This document shows, in pieces, positions 35,741 through 43,832 of a stretch of 64,000 nucleotides of DNA. Both the position numbers and the translations under genes were made by a program. This DNA comes from Spirosoma validum (GTDB lineage: Bacteria; Bacteroidota; Bacteroidia; Cytophagales; Spirosomataceae). The notes beneath the pieces were generated by a model. The model was not told the origin of the DNA, ran no database searches, and saw only the letters and a program-made list of their open reading frames with translations. The DNA is taken from NCBI RefSeq assembly GCF_014699035.1, contig NZ_JACXAA010000001.1:930001-994000 (forward strand), given 5' to 3'. Position 1 is the first letter of the stretch; every line of letters begins with the position of its first letter.

Positions 35741-36194
35741 ACCTGGGCGGTTTGGAGATGATGAAGGTAACCACGCCCAGCACGTCGAAGCGGTCCCGGT
35801 CGGGATGCAGATAAATCGGCGCGTACTGGCTGTTACTGGATTCGAGCATGACCATGGGGGCTTTACTCACAAACCGCTTCACGCACCAGCCGTCATTGAC
35901 GTATGCCACAATGACCTTCCCCGTTTCGACAGGTATTGTCGAGTCGACGACCAAGATCGATCCGGGATAAATGTAGTCGCCTATCATGCTTTCCCCGGTT
36001 GCCTTGACAAAGTGGGTACAGTCGGGATGTAGCACGCACAGATCCTGCAAATTGAGCCGCTCCCGAATGTGATTTTCAGCGGGACTGGTGAAGCCAGCGG
36101 ATACGGGTATGTCCCAAAAGGGAATCAGTTCCCGGCGGCTGGCATCGACTCGAAAGATGTTTTCGGGCGGTATGGGGTCAATCGTGTCATTCAT
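35724..36194 (-). CDS. umuD: UmuD-type S24 autopeptidase
   Basis: About 156 residues from the ATG at 36194; an upstream TTG at 36218 would add eight residues. VSAGFTSPAENHIRERLNL matches the UmuD self-cleavage region (Ala33-Gly34 as scissile pair). Ser69 in ATGESMIGD and Lys106 in DGWCVKRF are the catalytic Ser-Lys dyad. RecA-driven cleavage would produce the active form that joins UmuC. A TTAC-N8-GTAA inverted repeat at 36242-36257 upstream may be an operator (weak). Confidence 0.93.
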   Translation of the reverse strand: MNDTIDPIPPENIFRVDASRRELIPFWDIPVSAGFTSPAENHIRERLNLQDLCVLHPDCTHFVKATGESMIGDYIYPGSILVVDSTIPVETGKVIVAYVNDGWCVKRFVSKAPMVMLESSNSQYAPIYLHPDRDRFDVLGVVTFIISKPPRYVRPC

Positions 36195-36428
36195 AGCGGT
36201 GTCGGTTTCAGGCGTCAAACCGCTATGATATAGTTTTGCTATTACAAATACAAGTAAAATATAAGATGACCGTTCGATAAAGTAGTCGTAGTTGACTTAG
36301 AATCATGAACAAAATAGGTCAATTTCTAACGTACATTTAAGTCGTTAGCTCGCTGTAAATAAACCATATACTCCCACGCTTCCATTGACCTGAACATAGA
36401 TGAATATGAATCGACAGGTAATAAAACC

Positions 36429-37493
36429 ATGAATTCAAAAAAGGCCATAGCCATCCTAATTACTATAGGCTGTCCCCTGTTACTAGCCCTTTTCAAGAAT
36501 AATGAATTTAATATTCCAATACCTTATGTGATTATTGGAATTGTTGTACTCACTTTGCTTTCATTAGTACATAAACCGAGTACCGCTCAGCTTTATAAAG
36601 AAGGACTTAGCGAAGAAGAGAAAACCGTTGAAGAGGTAAAGGCTTCTCAAAAACCACCCGTGTTATATCTACGCTCTTTCCAAGCTGACAGAGATATTGA
36701 AACACGTTTTGTCGGAAATTCCATTCAGGTAGAAGAAACCTACGAATACACGCTCACTAAATATTTTGAGCCAATTGGTCCGCTCGTTACCCTGCTCAAT
36801 AAAAAAACCACTTACATAGGTGGTGCAAAAATCGATAACACCGAAGAGAATTGGCAGGAAGTCTTCCACAGCTACGCAAAAGAATCCACCTATCTGATCT
36901 GGTCATGGGGATTAAGTGAAAGCGTACTTTGGGAATTAAAACAGTTGTTGTCGAACGAATACAGACATAAGCTGATCATCTTTTTTCCCGTAGAGGGTAT
37001 CCCTGTCGAAGTGCGTGAAAGCTATTGGAGTAACACACTAGGTGCATTAAAACAGATGGATGTGAATATTGACTCATTACCCAATACAATTGGAAATTCA
37101 ATGTTTATTATTTTTCCGGAAGGAAGGTCAGGAGAGCCTATTGATTCAACCCCTTCATTATTAGAAATAATAGCTTCTGTGGGTGCTTGTGACTTATTGG
37201 CGATTAGCCTGAGACGACTAACCGATACGTTAGGTTATGATGTGGAGAAGGGGCTGGATAGCGGTTCAAAGTTGGCTGTGCTTCTTTTAGCAATTGGCGC
37301 TACGTTCATCTTTATGATGATTATGTTTAATTCGGCTAATCCTATCTGGTTTTATCTTTCGACTGTTGAGATATTTGCTTATGGGTCCCTATTGTGGTGT
37401 TTAGTTCTAATAAGCTATAACTGGTACACTACGCGGCAATATAAATTAAGATGGTTAAAGAGTGGGATCCAAACTAGCACATCTATCAACTAA
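36429..37493 (+). CDS. Membrane protein with TIR-like cytoplasmic domain
   Basis: A 354-residue protein: two membrane helices at about 5-21 and 32-47, a soluble domain at 75-260, then two more helices at about 284-302 and 309-332. The soluble domain starts KPPVLYLRSFQADRD, followed by GPLVTLL, a WQEVFHSYAKESTYLIWSWG strand and SESVLWELKQLL. The last motif resembles the S-x-x-x-W-x-x-E part of TIR domains, where the Glu is catalytic in NAD cleavage. The assignment rests on pattern only. It is an AT-rich island gene, a candidate defence effector. Confidence 0.55.
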   Translation: MNSKKAIAILITIGCPLLLALFKNNEFNIPIPYVIIGIVVLTLLSLVHKPSTAQLYKEGLSEEEKTVEEVKASQKPPVLYLRSFQADRDIETRFVGNSIQVEETYEYTLTKYFEPIGPLVTLLNKKTTYIGGAKIDNTEENWQEVFHSYAKESTYLIWSWGLSESVLWELKQLLSNEYRHKLIIFFPVEGIPVEVRESYWSNTLGALKQMDVNIDSLPNTIGNSMFIIFPEGRSGEPIDSTPSLLEIIASVGACDLLAISLRRLTDTLGYDVEKGLDSGSKLAVLLLAIGATFIFMMIMFNSANPIWFYLSTVEIFAYGSLLWCLVLISYNWYTTRQYKLRWLKSGIQTSTSIN

Positions 37494-37988
37494 GGATTTA
37501 CCATACAGCGGCATTTCACCTATCTTTTCTTGGCTCACATAAATTAATTCTGAAAACGCTCAGACGGCTATCCTACAAAACTTATAAAAGGGATGCTTGC
37601 CTATGGAGTAGAAGTTACTAATGTTACTCCGCAACCGACTTAAAAGAGGCTTTGCGTGGTTTGACCTCCACCAGAAAAGGCCCCCTATGCACCCCTTTTT
37701 CCACTTGTCCACAACTCACCCCAAAACGCTGTGGTTAAAATTCATAAAAAAGGCAAAAAGCGACTGGCAAGCATACTGAACATACTCCGGATCGCCTAAA
37801 AAAGAGAGGATTTAACTCAAATATCTTTCCGGCCGTTGGCGCAGGGAATAAAAAAGATTGTTTTATAGCCTGCACATTCTACACTTCCTACACGAATAGA
37901 GGCTGCCAATCTTAGTTAGAAAATTGACAACCTCTATTAGAATAGAACACCCTCCTTGGTCAATCGTCAAGTAACTTAGCCAGACCTG
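37494..37988. other. Non-coding interval
   Basis: 495 bp with no supported gene. It includes one copy of a diverged 46-bp repeat (37848-37893, core tagcctgcacattctaca) also found at 39849-39893. No terminator with a T-run was found after the TIR-like gene. Confidence 0.6.
37848..37893. repeat. Diverged direct repeat, copy 1
   Basis: Reads aaaaaagattgttttatagc then ctgcacattctacacttcct. It matches positions 39849-39893 with scattered substitutions. It flanks the lectin-like gene on its 3' side, while copy 2 lies on its 5' side. Confidence 0.5.
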
Positions 37989-39527
37989 CTACCGGTAGAA
38001 TTTATGGTAGACAAAGTTTGTGCCCGGCGCCCCTTTGGCAAAAACGGATCGATGACTAGCATCCGTTGAAATAACCGCCGGTGAGGAGACAAGCTTAAAT
38101 TCTTTGTCGACCGCAAACCAGCCTGACCAGCCATTGTCCCAGTACTGTTGCCAAAGGCCACCATCCACTCCCTGCATGTATAAATCAGTAACATTAGTAC
38201 CTGGAACGATTACTGCAGCAACGTCTCCTTTCACAACACCCTTACCGCCCAGGGATTCCCAGCCGTGCCAACTCCCATCCCAGGCTTTGTGATAGACATT
38301 GCCATCTTTCCCTCGGGCGTATATAGCCCGGTGACCGGTGTTCGCTGAAACAGCCGTGGGTGAGGAATCCATTTTGAAACTTGAATCAACGGGAAACCAT
38401 TCCGTCCAATTGTCATAGCCGGCATTAGTCGAGAAGGTTTGCCATAGGGTATCGTCCGCCCCCCGCACATAGACATCAATCACCTTCGTTCCTGGAATAA
38501 CAACCGCCGATACATCTCCAACTCCTATCTTGCCCGCTATTTGGCCAGTGAGTAATGTCCAGGGAAGCCAATTATCGCCATTCCACAGTTTGTAATAGGT
38601 GCATAAATTCTGACGTTTCCGGGCGAATATAGCCCGGTGGCTGGCATTGACTGAAACCACAACGGGTGACGACGAAGGGTGCATATCAAAGCTTGGATCG
38701 ACGGACATCCAGCTTGACCACTGACCATTGGCCCAGTACTTTTGATACAGGGTTTGATCACTCCATTGGGCGTAAATATCAACGGTTCTTGTTCCTGGAA
38801 TCGCCACTACGCCCAAATCATTGATTACCTCACCCCCCAGAAATTGCCAGTATTGCCACCTGGGACCGTAGGCGGGCCATCCGTTGATGGAGGCACTTAG
38901 TGGCAGTGTGGTACTCTGATCAAAGACGATCTTGGCCGCATCGAGTACGGACTGCATAGCAACCTGTGGTAAGGATGAATTGTCCTTGGCGTTAAAGCCG
39001 TGTTCCCGCATCATTTCATGTAGAACGACAGCTCCAGTGAAATAGGCCAGTACCAGCGCCCCGTGTGCGTTTTCGGGTACAGGTCCACTTGGCGTAAACG
39101 CACCGGTTCCCTCCCTGGCGTGTTTGATTATATTATAGAAATGAATTTCGATCGTCTGGCTACCGGAGGAAGTCTCCGCATACTGAGTTTTTGTCAAGTC
39201 ATCCCCATCGGGGCCTTCAAAGCGTAACCGCCCCGGACTTGTTGATGTATTGTTGTAACGAAACAACCCATAAGCAGAGAGATGCACCTGCTGATCCTCT
39301 ACGCTAAAGCCATTCCGATAGCCGTTGTTAGCCTTCACAATCAGATGTGATGCAGCAGATACTGCGTTTGTGTAAAGCAAGCCCTTGTTTCCTTTCTCAT
39401 CTAAAAAGATAAGGCGCATGGCCTGATAGAAAATGCTCGTGAACGACGTTCCAGCAAAGGTCGTCTTGTCCATCCACTTGCGGCAACCTTCACTACGGTA
39501 CCAGTTACTCCAACTGAGTGCTTCCAT
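37989..39527 (-). CDS. Beta-propeller (PLL/DUF346-like) lectin-type protein
   Basis: A 512-residue protein without signal peptide. The C-terminal 320 residues are three tandem units of about 115 residues, each with two blades: one blade with IPGTxxxDxY and a WSxW end, one with SHRAxxAR and a GxWxxW end (examples: IPGTRTVDIYAQWSD, SSPTAVSANTGHRAIYARGK). The last strand YHKFYR could close with the strand before the first unit. This fits Photorhabdus lectin-like sugar-binding propellers. The N-terminal 190 residues are unrecognised (VVLHEMMREHGF is not a true HExxH). It may be a toxin or surface-binding protein; release is unexplained. Confidence 0.7.
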   Translation of the reverse strand: MEALSWSNWYRSEGCRKWMDKTTFAGTSFTSIFYQAMRLIFLDEKGNKGLLYTNAVSAASHLIVKANNGYRNGFSVEDQQVHLSAYGLFRYNNTSTSPGRLRFEGPDGDDLTKTQYAETSSGSQTIEIHFYNIIKHAREGTGAFTPSGPVPENAHGALVLAYFTGAVVLHEMMREHGFNAKDNSSLPQVAMQSVLDAAKIVFDQSTTLPLSASINGWPAYGPRWQYWQFLGGEVINDLGVVAIPGTRTVDIYAQWSDQTLYQKYWANGQWSSWMSVDPSFDMHPSSSPVVVSVNASHRAIFARKRQNLCTYYKLWNGDNWLPWTLLTGQIAGKIGVGDVSAVVIPGTKVIDVYVRGADDTLWQTFSTNAGYDNWTEWFPVDSSFKMDSSPTAVSANTGHRAIYARGKDGNVYHKAWDGSWHGWESLGGKGVVKGDVAAVIVPGTNVTDLYMQGVDGGLWQQYWDNGWSGWFAVDKEFKLVSSPAVISTDASHRSVFAKGAPGTNFVYHKFYR

Positions 39528-39769
39528 TGATTTTAGAATTTAGTAAAATGGTTAATTGGTTGATTGAATCTTAAAATACCTGAGGCTCCCACCGCTCCCT
39601 ATTAGCTACGATCGGGCAGACAATAATCTGCCTAACGAATCATTAGGAATCTAAGATTTGGGGCAACCTGTATCAATTTTGAGGCAACAGGGTCGCCGCT
39701 TTGAGCGAACGGTCAACGTCTGCTGAGTTGGTTAGTCGCAGAAGAACTATTTAAGGCAAACAGATCAAT

Positions 39770-39796
39770 AAAAAAGCCCCGACTATTTGCCGGGGC
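39770..39796 (-). terminator. Minus-strand terminator-like hairpin
   Basis: Stem gccccg (39776-39781) with cggggc (39791-39796); on the minus strand it is followed by six T. No minus-strand gene lies just upstream, so it may be a relic or end antisense transcription. Confidence 0.55.
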
Positions 39797-39848
39797 CATC
39801 TTACTGTTAATTAATTCAACCGCCGGGCATGGTTATACAGCTCGGCCG

Positions 39849-39893
39849 AAAAAAGATGTTTTTGAGCCTGCATTTCTTACATATCCTACATGA
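39849..39893. repeat. Diverged direct repeat, copy 2
   Basis: Reads aaaaaagatgtttttgagcc then tgcatttcttacatatccta, the partner of 37848-37893. Confidence 0.5.
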
Positions 39894-40145
39894 TCAACTA
39901 CTCCCAGATTGCCTAACACCTCAACACTGAAGGACTCCAGACCGCTAGGGGTGCAGGTTCCAGGCTACGCAGGTAAGCCGGTTGTTAGCCAGGGTGTGAC
40001 AAGGTGTAACACCCCTCAATAAAGTGTGCGATTTGAAATCTGACCCGTTATTGAGGGGGAGTAAGTCTGTGCACTCCGTCTAGTAACTATATTCACTGGG
40101 TTTATTTATTTGCTGTACTATTGCGGTTTGTCTAAACTTCGCTCA

Positions 40146-40862
40146 ATGAAACATCGCTTACTTACCGCCTTACTCTTACTGATCACGGCAACTACCTATG
40201 CTCAGGTGGGCATCGGCACCACCACGCCCGACCCATCGGCACAGCTCGATGTGGTTGCTACCGATAAGGGGGTACTCGTGCCCAGGGTGACTAGCACAAC
40301 CGCTGTTTCGGCTCCTACTGAGGGATTACTGGTTTATCAAACCGGATCGCCAGCCGGGTTTTATGTCCGACAAGCGGGGGCCTGGGTTAGACTGGTTACT
40401 GAAACGGATCTGCCCAGTACTGTACTCCCGTTCTTTTCAGGAACTACGATTACTTTTCAACCCGCTTTATTCTTCGTGGGCCTGAGCAGTAACGGTCCTA
40501 ATTCGACTATTCATCCGGCCAATGTCTTTTATCCGGCTCTTCCCCGAAGTGGCACCCTTACCGCTTTGACAGTTGGTATTAGTCCATCCTCAAATCAAAC
40601 TTTAACAGCCCCCTTTTTAATTCTAGCGCAGGTATACCGAGCTGACCTAAATTCCAATTCGTACAGCGCCATTCCAGGAGCACAGACGACCATACTTATC
40701 CCCCCTTTCGTTCCTACTGCCGGACGGGTTTTTGAGGCAAAAATTACGGGGTTGTTCACACCCTTAGCCGAAGGGAGCCATTTGCTAATAGGTTTTTCTG
40801 CACTCTCACAGGCATCTACCCCACCGACTGGTTATGTCAGTGCAGCCCTATCGATCAAGTAA
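40146..40862 (+). CDS. Secreted tail-fibre-like surface protein
   Basis: 238 residues from MKHRLLTALLLLITATTYAQ (clean signal peptide). Directly after cleavage comes VGIGTTTPDPSAQLDVVATD and KGVLVPRV, the common N-terminal module of Bacteroidota tail-fibre-like and cell-surface proteins. The rest is beta-rich with no recognised domain. No sorting domain is seen. The gene is isolated and points toward the recombinase trio. Confidence 0.75.
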   Translation: MKHRLLTALLLLITATTYAQVGIGTTTPDPSAQLDVVATDKGVLVPRVTSTTAVSAPTEGLLVYQTGSPAGFYVRQAGAWVRLVTETDLPSTVLPFFSGTTITFQPALFFVGLSSNGPNSTIHPANVFYPALPRSGTLTALTVGISPSSNQTLTAPFLILAQVYRADLNSNSYSAIPGAQTTILIPPFVPTAGRVFEAKITGLFTPLAEGSHLLIGFSALSQASTPPTGYVSAALSIK

Positions 40863-41275
40863 TCACCGCCCCCTATTCGTTAAACCAAACGGAAATTCAC
40901 TGACAGCCTTTACAGACATAAAAACAGCCGCTTCCCACCTGAGAAGCGGCTGTCGTCAAGTTAACCATTAACAATCAATAGGAATGGTGTCTCAATATTA
41001 CACGTTACTATTCTCTAGTGCTGGTATTACAATCTAGCGGCAATCAGACCATCCTTTATGAAAAAAAGCAGACCGACACTGTCAGTCTGCTTTCCGTTTC
41101 TATCCACACCTAAGGGAAGGTATAGCTCTCCCCGGGAAAAGTTCAAGAGAGTGTTTACTGGATTTGTTCATGCCAACCTAATTCCTGCCAGTAAAGAGAA
41201 ATTCATCGCCTTTATAGTTAGTCAACCCCCGAACCTGGCTATACAGCTCGGTCGAAAAGGCGACTTCGTGGGGGG
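40863..41275. other. Non-coding 3' region of recombinase operon
   Basis: 413 bp downstream of the last recombinase gene (minus strand). It contains copy A of the double-hairpin element and the motif ctatacagctcggtcgaaaa at 41238-41257. A 73-codon plus-strand frame (41058-41279) runs through the hairpin and is not considered a gene. Confidence 0.6.
40921..41111 (-). repeat. Double-hairpin non-coding element, copy A
   Basis: Read on the plus strand: hairpin 1 (40924-40934 with 40943-40953), 37-nt spacer, conserved core ctcaatattacacgttacta at 40991, hairpin 2 (aaagcagac/gtctgcttt at 41065-41073 and 41085-41093) and box tctatccacacct at 41099-41111. On the minus strand both hairpins are followed by T-runs, so they can act as tandem terminators of the recombinase operon. 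Copy B lies at 50171-50399. Confidence 0.65.
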
Positions 41276-42556
41276 TTAAGCGGTTTTATGAATTTGGATG
41301 AAGGGGGTGGACTGGGAAGCACCCTGTACGCGCAACATACCTGCCCTGACCATGGCACCGGTCACCCTGACATAATTACGTAATGTCGTCTGAATCGAAC
41401 TGTGACCAAGTACTTTACTAACCTCTTCGATCCGGTAGCCTTTCCGTAGAAACAAAGCTCCGGCGGTCTTCCGGCATATCTTGACCGTTAGTCGCTCGGT
41501 AAACCCAATCTGATCCTGAATGATGGTTGTCCAGCGGTTGATTTCCTGGTTGCTCATTTTGGGGATGCCGCCAGGGTAGTTGGCCAGCACCCGCCCGACT
41601 TCAGGCAGTAGCGGTATACAGGCAATCAGACCAGTTTTGCCGCGCGGTATTACGATCATAGGCCCGGCTTCGGTTTCTTCGGTAAAGTTGCCAGGCGATG
41701 CTACGTAACGCTCTAAATCCGGCTGATCCATACCCGTGTAGCAGAGTAATAGTAGCCAGTCCCGCGCCAATCCGTGCGATTCGGTTGGCGTCTCTACTTG
41801 CCAAAGTTTATCCAGGTGTTCATCCTCCAGAAAATAAATCGGTTTGTCTTTGCCCTTATCGGGAAAATAGTTGGCAATTGGATTTTGAGCGAGCTGCTGA
41901 ATCTCGACCAGATGATTAAGGCTCGCCCGCAGATATCCCGTATAGCGGGCTGCCGTGGCTAATCCCAGCGGTTTTTTAATCAGGTAATGATAAAAGCCTT
42001 CGGCCCATTTATTGCTGATCAGATCACAGGTCAGGCGTTCCGATTTGCTAAGCTTGACGTACTCGGCCAGGTAGTCCATGCCGTTCTTCCACTTGCTCAG
42101 GGTGCGTTCCTCCCGGGCTTCGGGTGTCCCTTTTAAACTCCGCAGATACGTGTAGTGCGTCTGAAACGCGTCAAGCAACGTGGGTATCAGTGTAGCCTTT
42201 CGGGTCCAGTGCTGCTTGATGGTTTCGGCTGCAGGTAGTAAGGGAATTACCCCTGCGTTATGCAGCCGCATCAACTCGGCCAGCAGGCTTTTGTGTTCAG
42301 CCAGAATACTTTCCAGTTCATTATTCGTTTCCTGGGCTAGCTTAGAGTACCCCACTACTTTTTGCTGACTAGAATTCCACTTATCAGGCCTTACATAAAC
42401 GCCACTAGCGTAGTCGGAGCATTCCACCCCGTCAACTTTTAAGCGAATGTAAAGCTGCCGGGGCTTTTCGCTGGACCTCTGACCCGTGCGCAAGCGGAAG
42501 TAAACAGTCATTTTAAGCCGGTTGCGGCGTGTTAACAGAGATGAGGTCTGATTCAT
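41276..42556 (-). CDS. Tyrosine recombinase, third of trio
   Basis: A 426-residue protein: arm-type DNA-binding N-terminus (QLYIRLKVDGVECSDYASGV), SAM-like core-binding domain, then a catalytic domain. Around the first Arg position it reads CYTGMDQPDLERY, so Arg I is absent as in many Bacteroidota recombinases. Then comes KICRKTAG (His replaced by Lys, Arg kept), LGHSSIQTT and nucleophile Tyr in RNYVRV. It starts 10 bp after gene two ends. C-terminal tail PFIQIHKTA is shared with the other two. It forms part of a RIT-like recombinase trio. Confidence 0.88.
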   Translation of the reverse strand: MNQTSSLLTRRNRLKMTVYFRLRTGQRSSEKPRQLYIRLKVDGVECSDYASGVYVRPDKWNSSQQKVVGYSKLAQETNNELESILAEHKSLLAELMRLHNAGVIPLLPAAETIKQHWTRKATLIPTLLDAFQTHYTYLRSLKGTPEAREERTLSKWKNGMDYLAEYVKLSKSERLTCDLISNKWAEGFYHYLIKKPLGLATAARYTGYLRASLNHLVEIQQLAQNPIANYFPDKGKDKPIYFLEDEHLDKLWQVETPTESHGLARDWLLLLCYTGMDQPDLERYVASPGNFTEETEAGPMIVIPRGKTGLIACIPLLPEVGRVLANYPGGIPKMSNQEINRWTTIIQDQIGFTERLTVKICRKTAGALFLRKGYRIEEVSKVLGHSSIQTTLRNYVRVTGAMVRAGMLRVQGASQSTPFIQIHKTA

Positions 42557-42566
42557 GATTAAGCAA

Positions 42567-43829
42567 TTAAGAAGCTTTATAAATGTGCAAGAACGGAGTT
42601 ACCTTTTGCCCTTGAGCGGGCTCCATGGGGTTAGCCTGCAGTAATTCAGCCGGAAACTCTGACAGCAATCGCTTCGGTCGGGTCTTCCGGTAAGGGGTTA
42701 ACTCCTTAGCCGCTTTCTGGCCCATCGCTACAATGGTTGCCTCTTCGGATAACTGAAGTTCATTGATACACCAATCCGCAAAGGTTTTCCGAGCCGTGTG
42801 AGAGGTGATGCGTTTCTCAATACCCAGACTCAGCATGATCTGACGAAGCAGCGGGTTATAATCGCCCAGCTTGGGCAAAGGCATAACAATACCCTTGTAC
42901 TTGTCCATTAATTCCCAGACCCGCCGTGAAATGGGAATGCAATACTCGGTGCCGGTCTTCAAGCGCTTACCCACAATGCAATGGCTACCCTCCACGAGCC
43001 GAATCGATGCGGGCGTTAGGGCTTTCATATCTTGGTAAGCCAGCCCCGTATGACAGGCAAAATCAAAACAGTCGGCAACTGATCGCAAGGCAGGTATTAG
43101 CTTGGCATCTCGCACAAGGGCTAGTTCTTCCTGACTCAAACACTCCAGATTTGGGGTTTTGTCCACTCGGATGCGAACATTTAACAAGGGATTCTTTTGA
43201 ATATGCTCGTTTTCAGCAGCCCATAATAGCACCGTTTTAACAACCTGACAGGTTTTATCCGCAGACCGTTCTCCGTTGCCGCGCTTGGTGATCAGAAAGG
43301 CTCGGTAGCGCTTGAGTGTTCCGGGGGTGAAGTCCTCAGCAGCCTGATCGGTTGTACCCTCCTGCTTAAGAAAAGCCAGCAAGGGTCGAAACTTAAAGCG
43401 GTAAGTGTCAAGGGTTGAAGTTCTAGTTTGCAGGGCTGTCCGCTCGGCTAAAAACATAGCTAGCAGATCCGGCAGGGAGGGGCGCATTTTACCCCCTTCA
43501 CGAACGCACGACTTTACCCCTTTCGAGGTCATTCGTACGTCAAAGCCCTCATGTTGGGCATAGAGCTTGCGAAGTTTCTGTTCGCTCTCGGTAATGGCTT
43601 TATTAATGAGAGTAGCCTGAGGGTCTGCAGGTTTTACCCGCTGTTTGGTTTGATCCCAGTTGACACATAGAATCATAATGGATTTAGGCAGATCAAGGCC
43701 GGAGATCACCGTAACGGCGCCAAGTGTGATGCGGCTACGATTAACAGTAACTCTGACATAAACGGCACCGTAAGCAGAAGTACGCGTTGACTTTCTTAGA
43801 TAAAAGTTAATGTGCAAATAATTGACCAT
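42567..43829 (-). CDS. Tyrosine recombinase, second of trio
   Basis: A 420-residue protein with an arm domain (MVNYLHINFYLRKSTRTSAY), core-binding and catalytic domains. Active-site blocks: CHTGLAYQDMKAL (no Arg I), SHTARKTFAD (HxxR intact), MGQKAAKEL in place of LGH, and Tyr in TPYRKT. So its second His site is lost while genes one and three keep it. It starts 3 bp after gene one ends, implying translational coupling. Tail: PFLHIYKAS. Confidence 0.88.
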   Translation of the reverse strand: MVNYLHINFYLRKSTRTSAYGAVYVRVTVNRSRITLGAVTVISGLDLPKSIMILCVNWDQTKQRVKPADPQATLINKAITESEQKLRKLYAQHEGFDVRMTSKGVKSCVREGGKMRPSLPDLLAMFLAERTALQTRTSTLDTYRFKFRPLLAFLKQEGTTDQAAEDFTPGTLKRYRAFLITKRGNGERSADKTCQVVKTVLLWAAENEHIQKNPLLNVRIRVDKTPNLECLSQEELALVRDAKLIPALRSVADCFDFACHTGLAYQDMKALTPASIRLVEGSHCIVGKRLKTGTEYCIPISRRVWELMDKYKGIVMPLPKLGDYNPLLRQIMLSLGIEKRITSHTARKTFADWCINELQLSEEATIVAMGQKAAKELTPYRKTRPKRLLSEFPAELLQANPMEPAQGQKVTPFLHIYKAS

Positions 43830-43832
43830 GAC

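Larger units (their letters stand above)
39528..40145. other. Non-coding interval with relic repeats and a hairpin
   Basis: 618 bp without a gene. It holds a minus-strand terminator hairpin (39770-39796), a short motif tatacagctcggccgaaaa (39834-39852) repeated near 41239-41257, and copy 2 of the 46-bp repeat (39849-39893). The composition suggests debris of earlier element ends. Confidence 0.55.

Noticed and set aside
38957..38980. Possible zinc protease motif HEMMREH in the lectin-like protein
   Set aside because: Spacing is HExxxxH, not HExxH, and no third ligand was found.
41058..41279. 73-codon plus-strand open frame after the recombinase operon
   Set aside because: It is made from the second hairpin and conserved box of the double-hairpin element.
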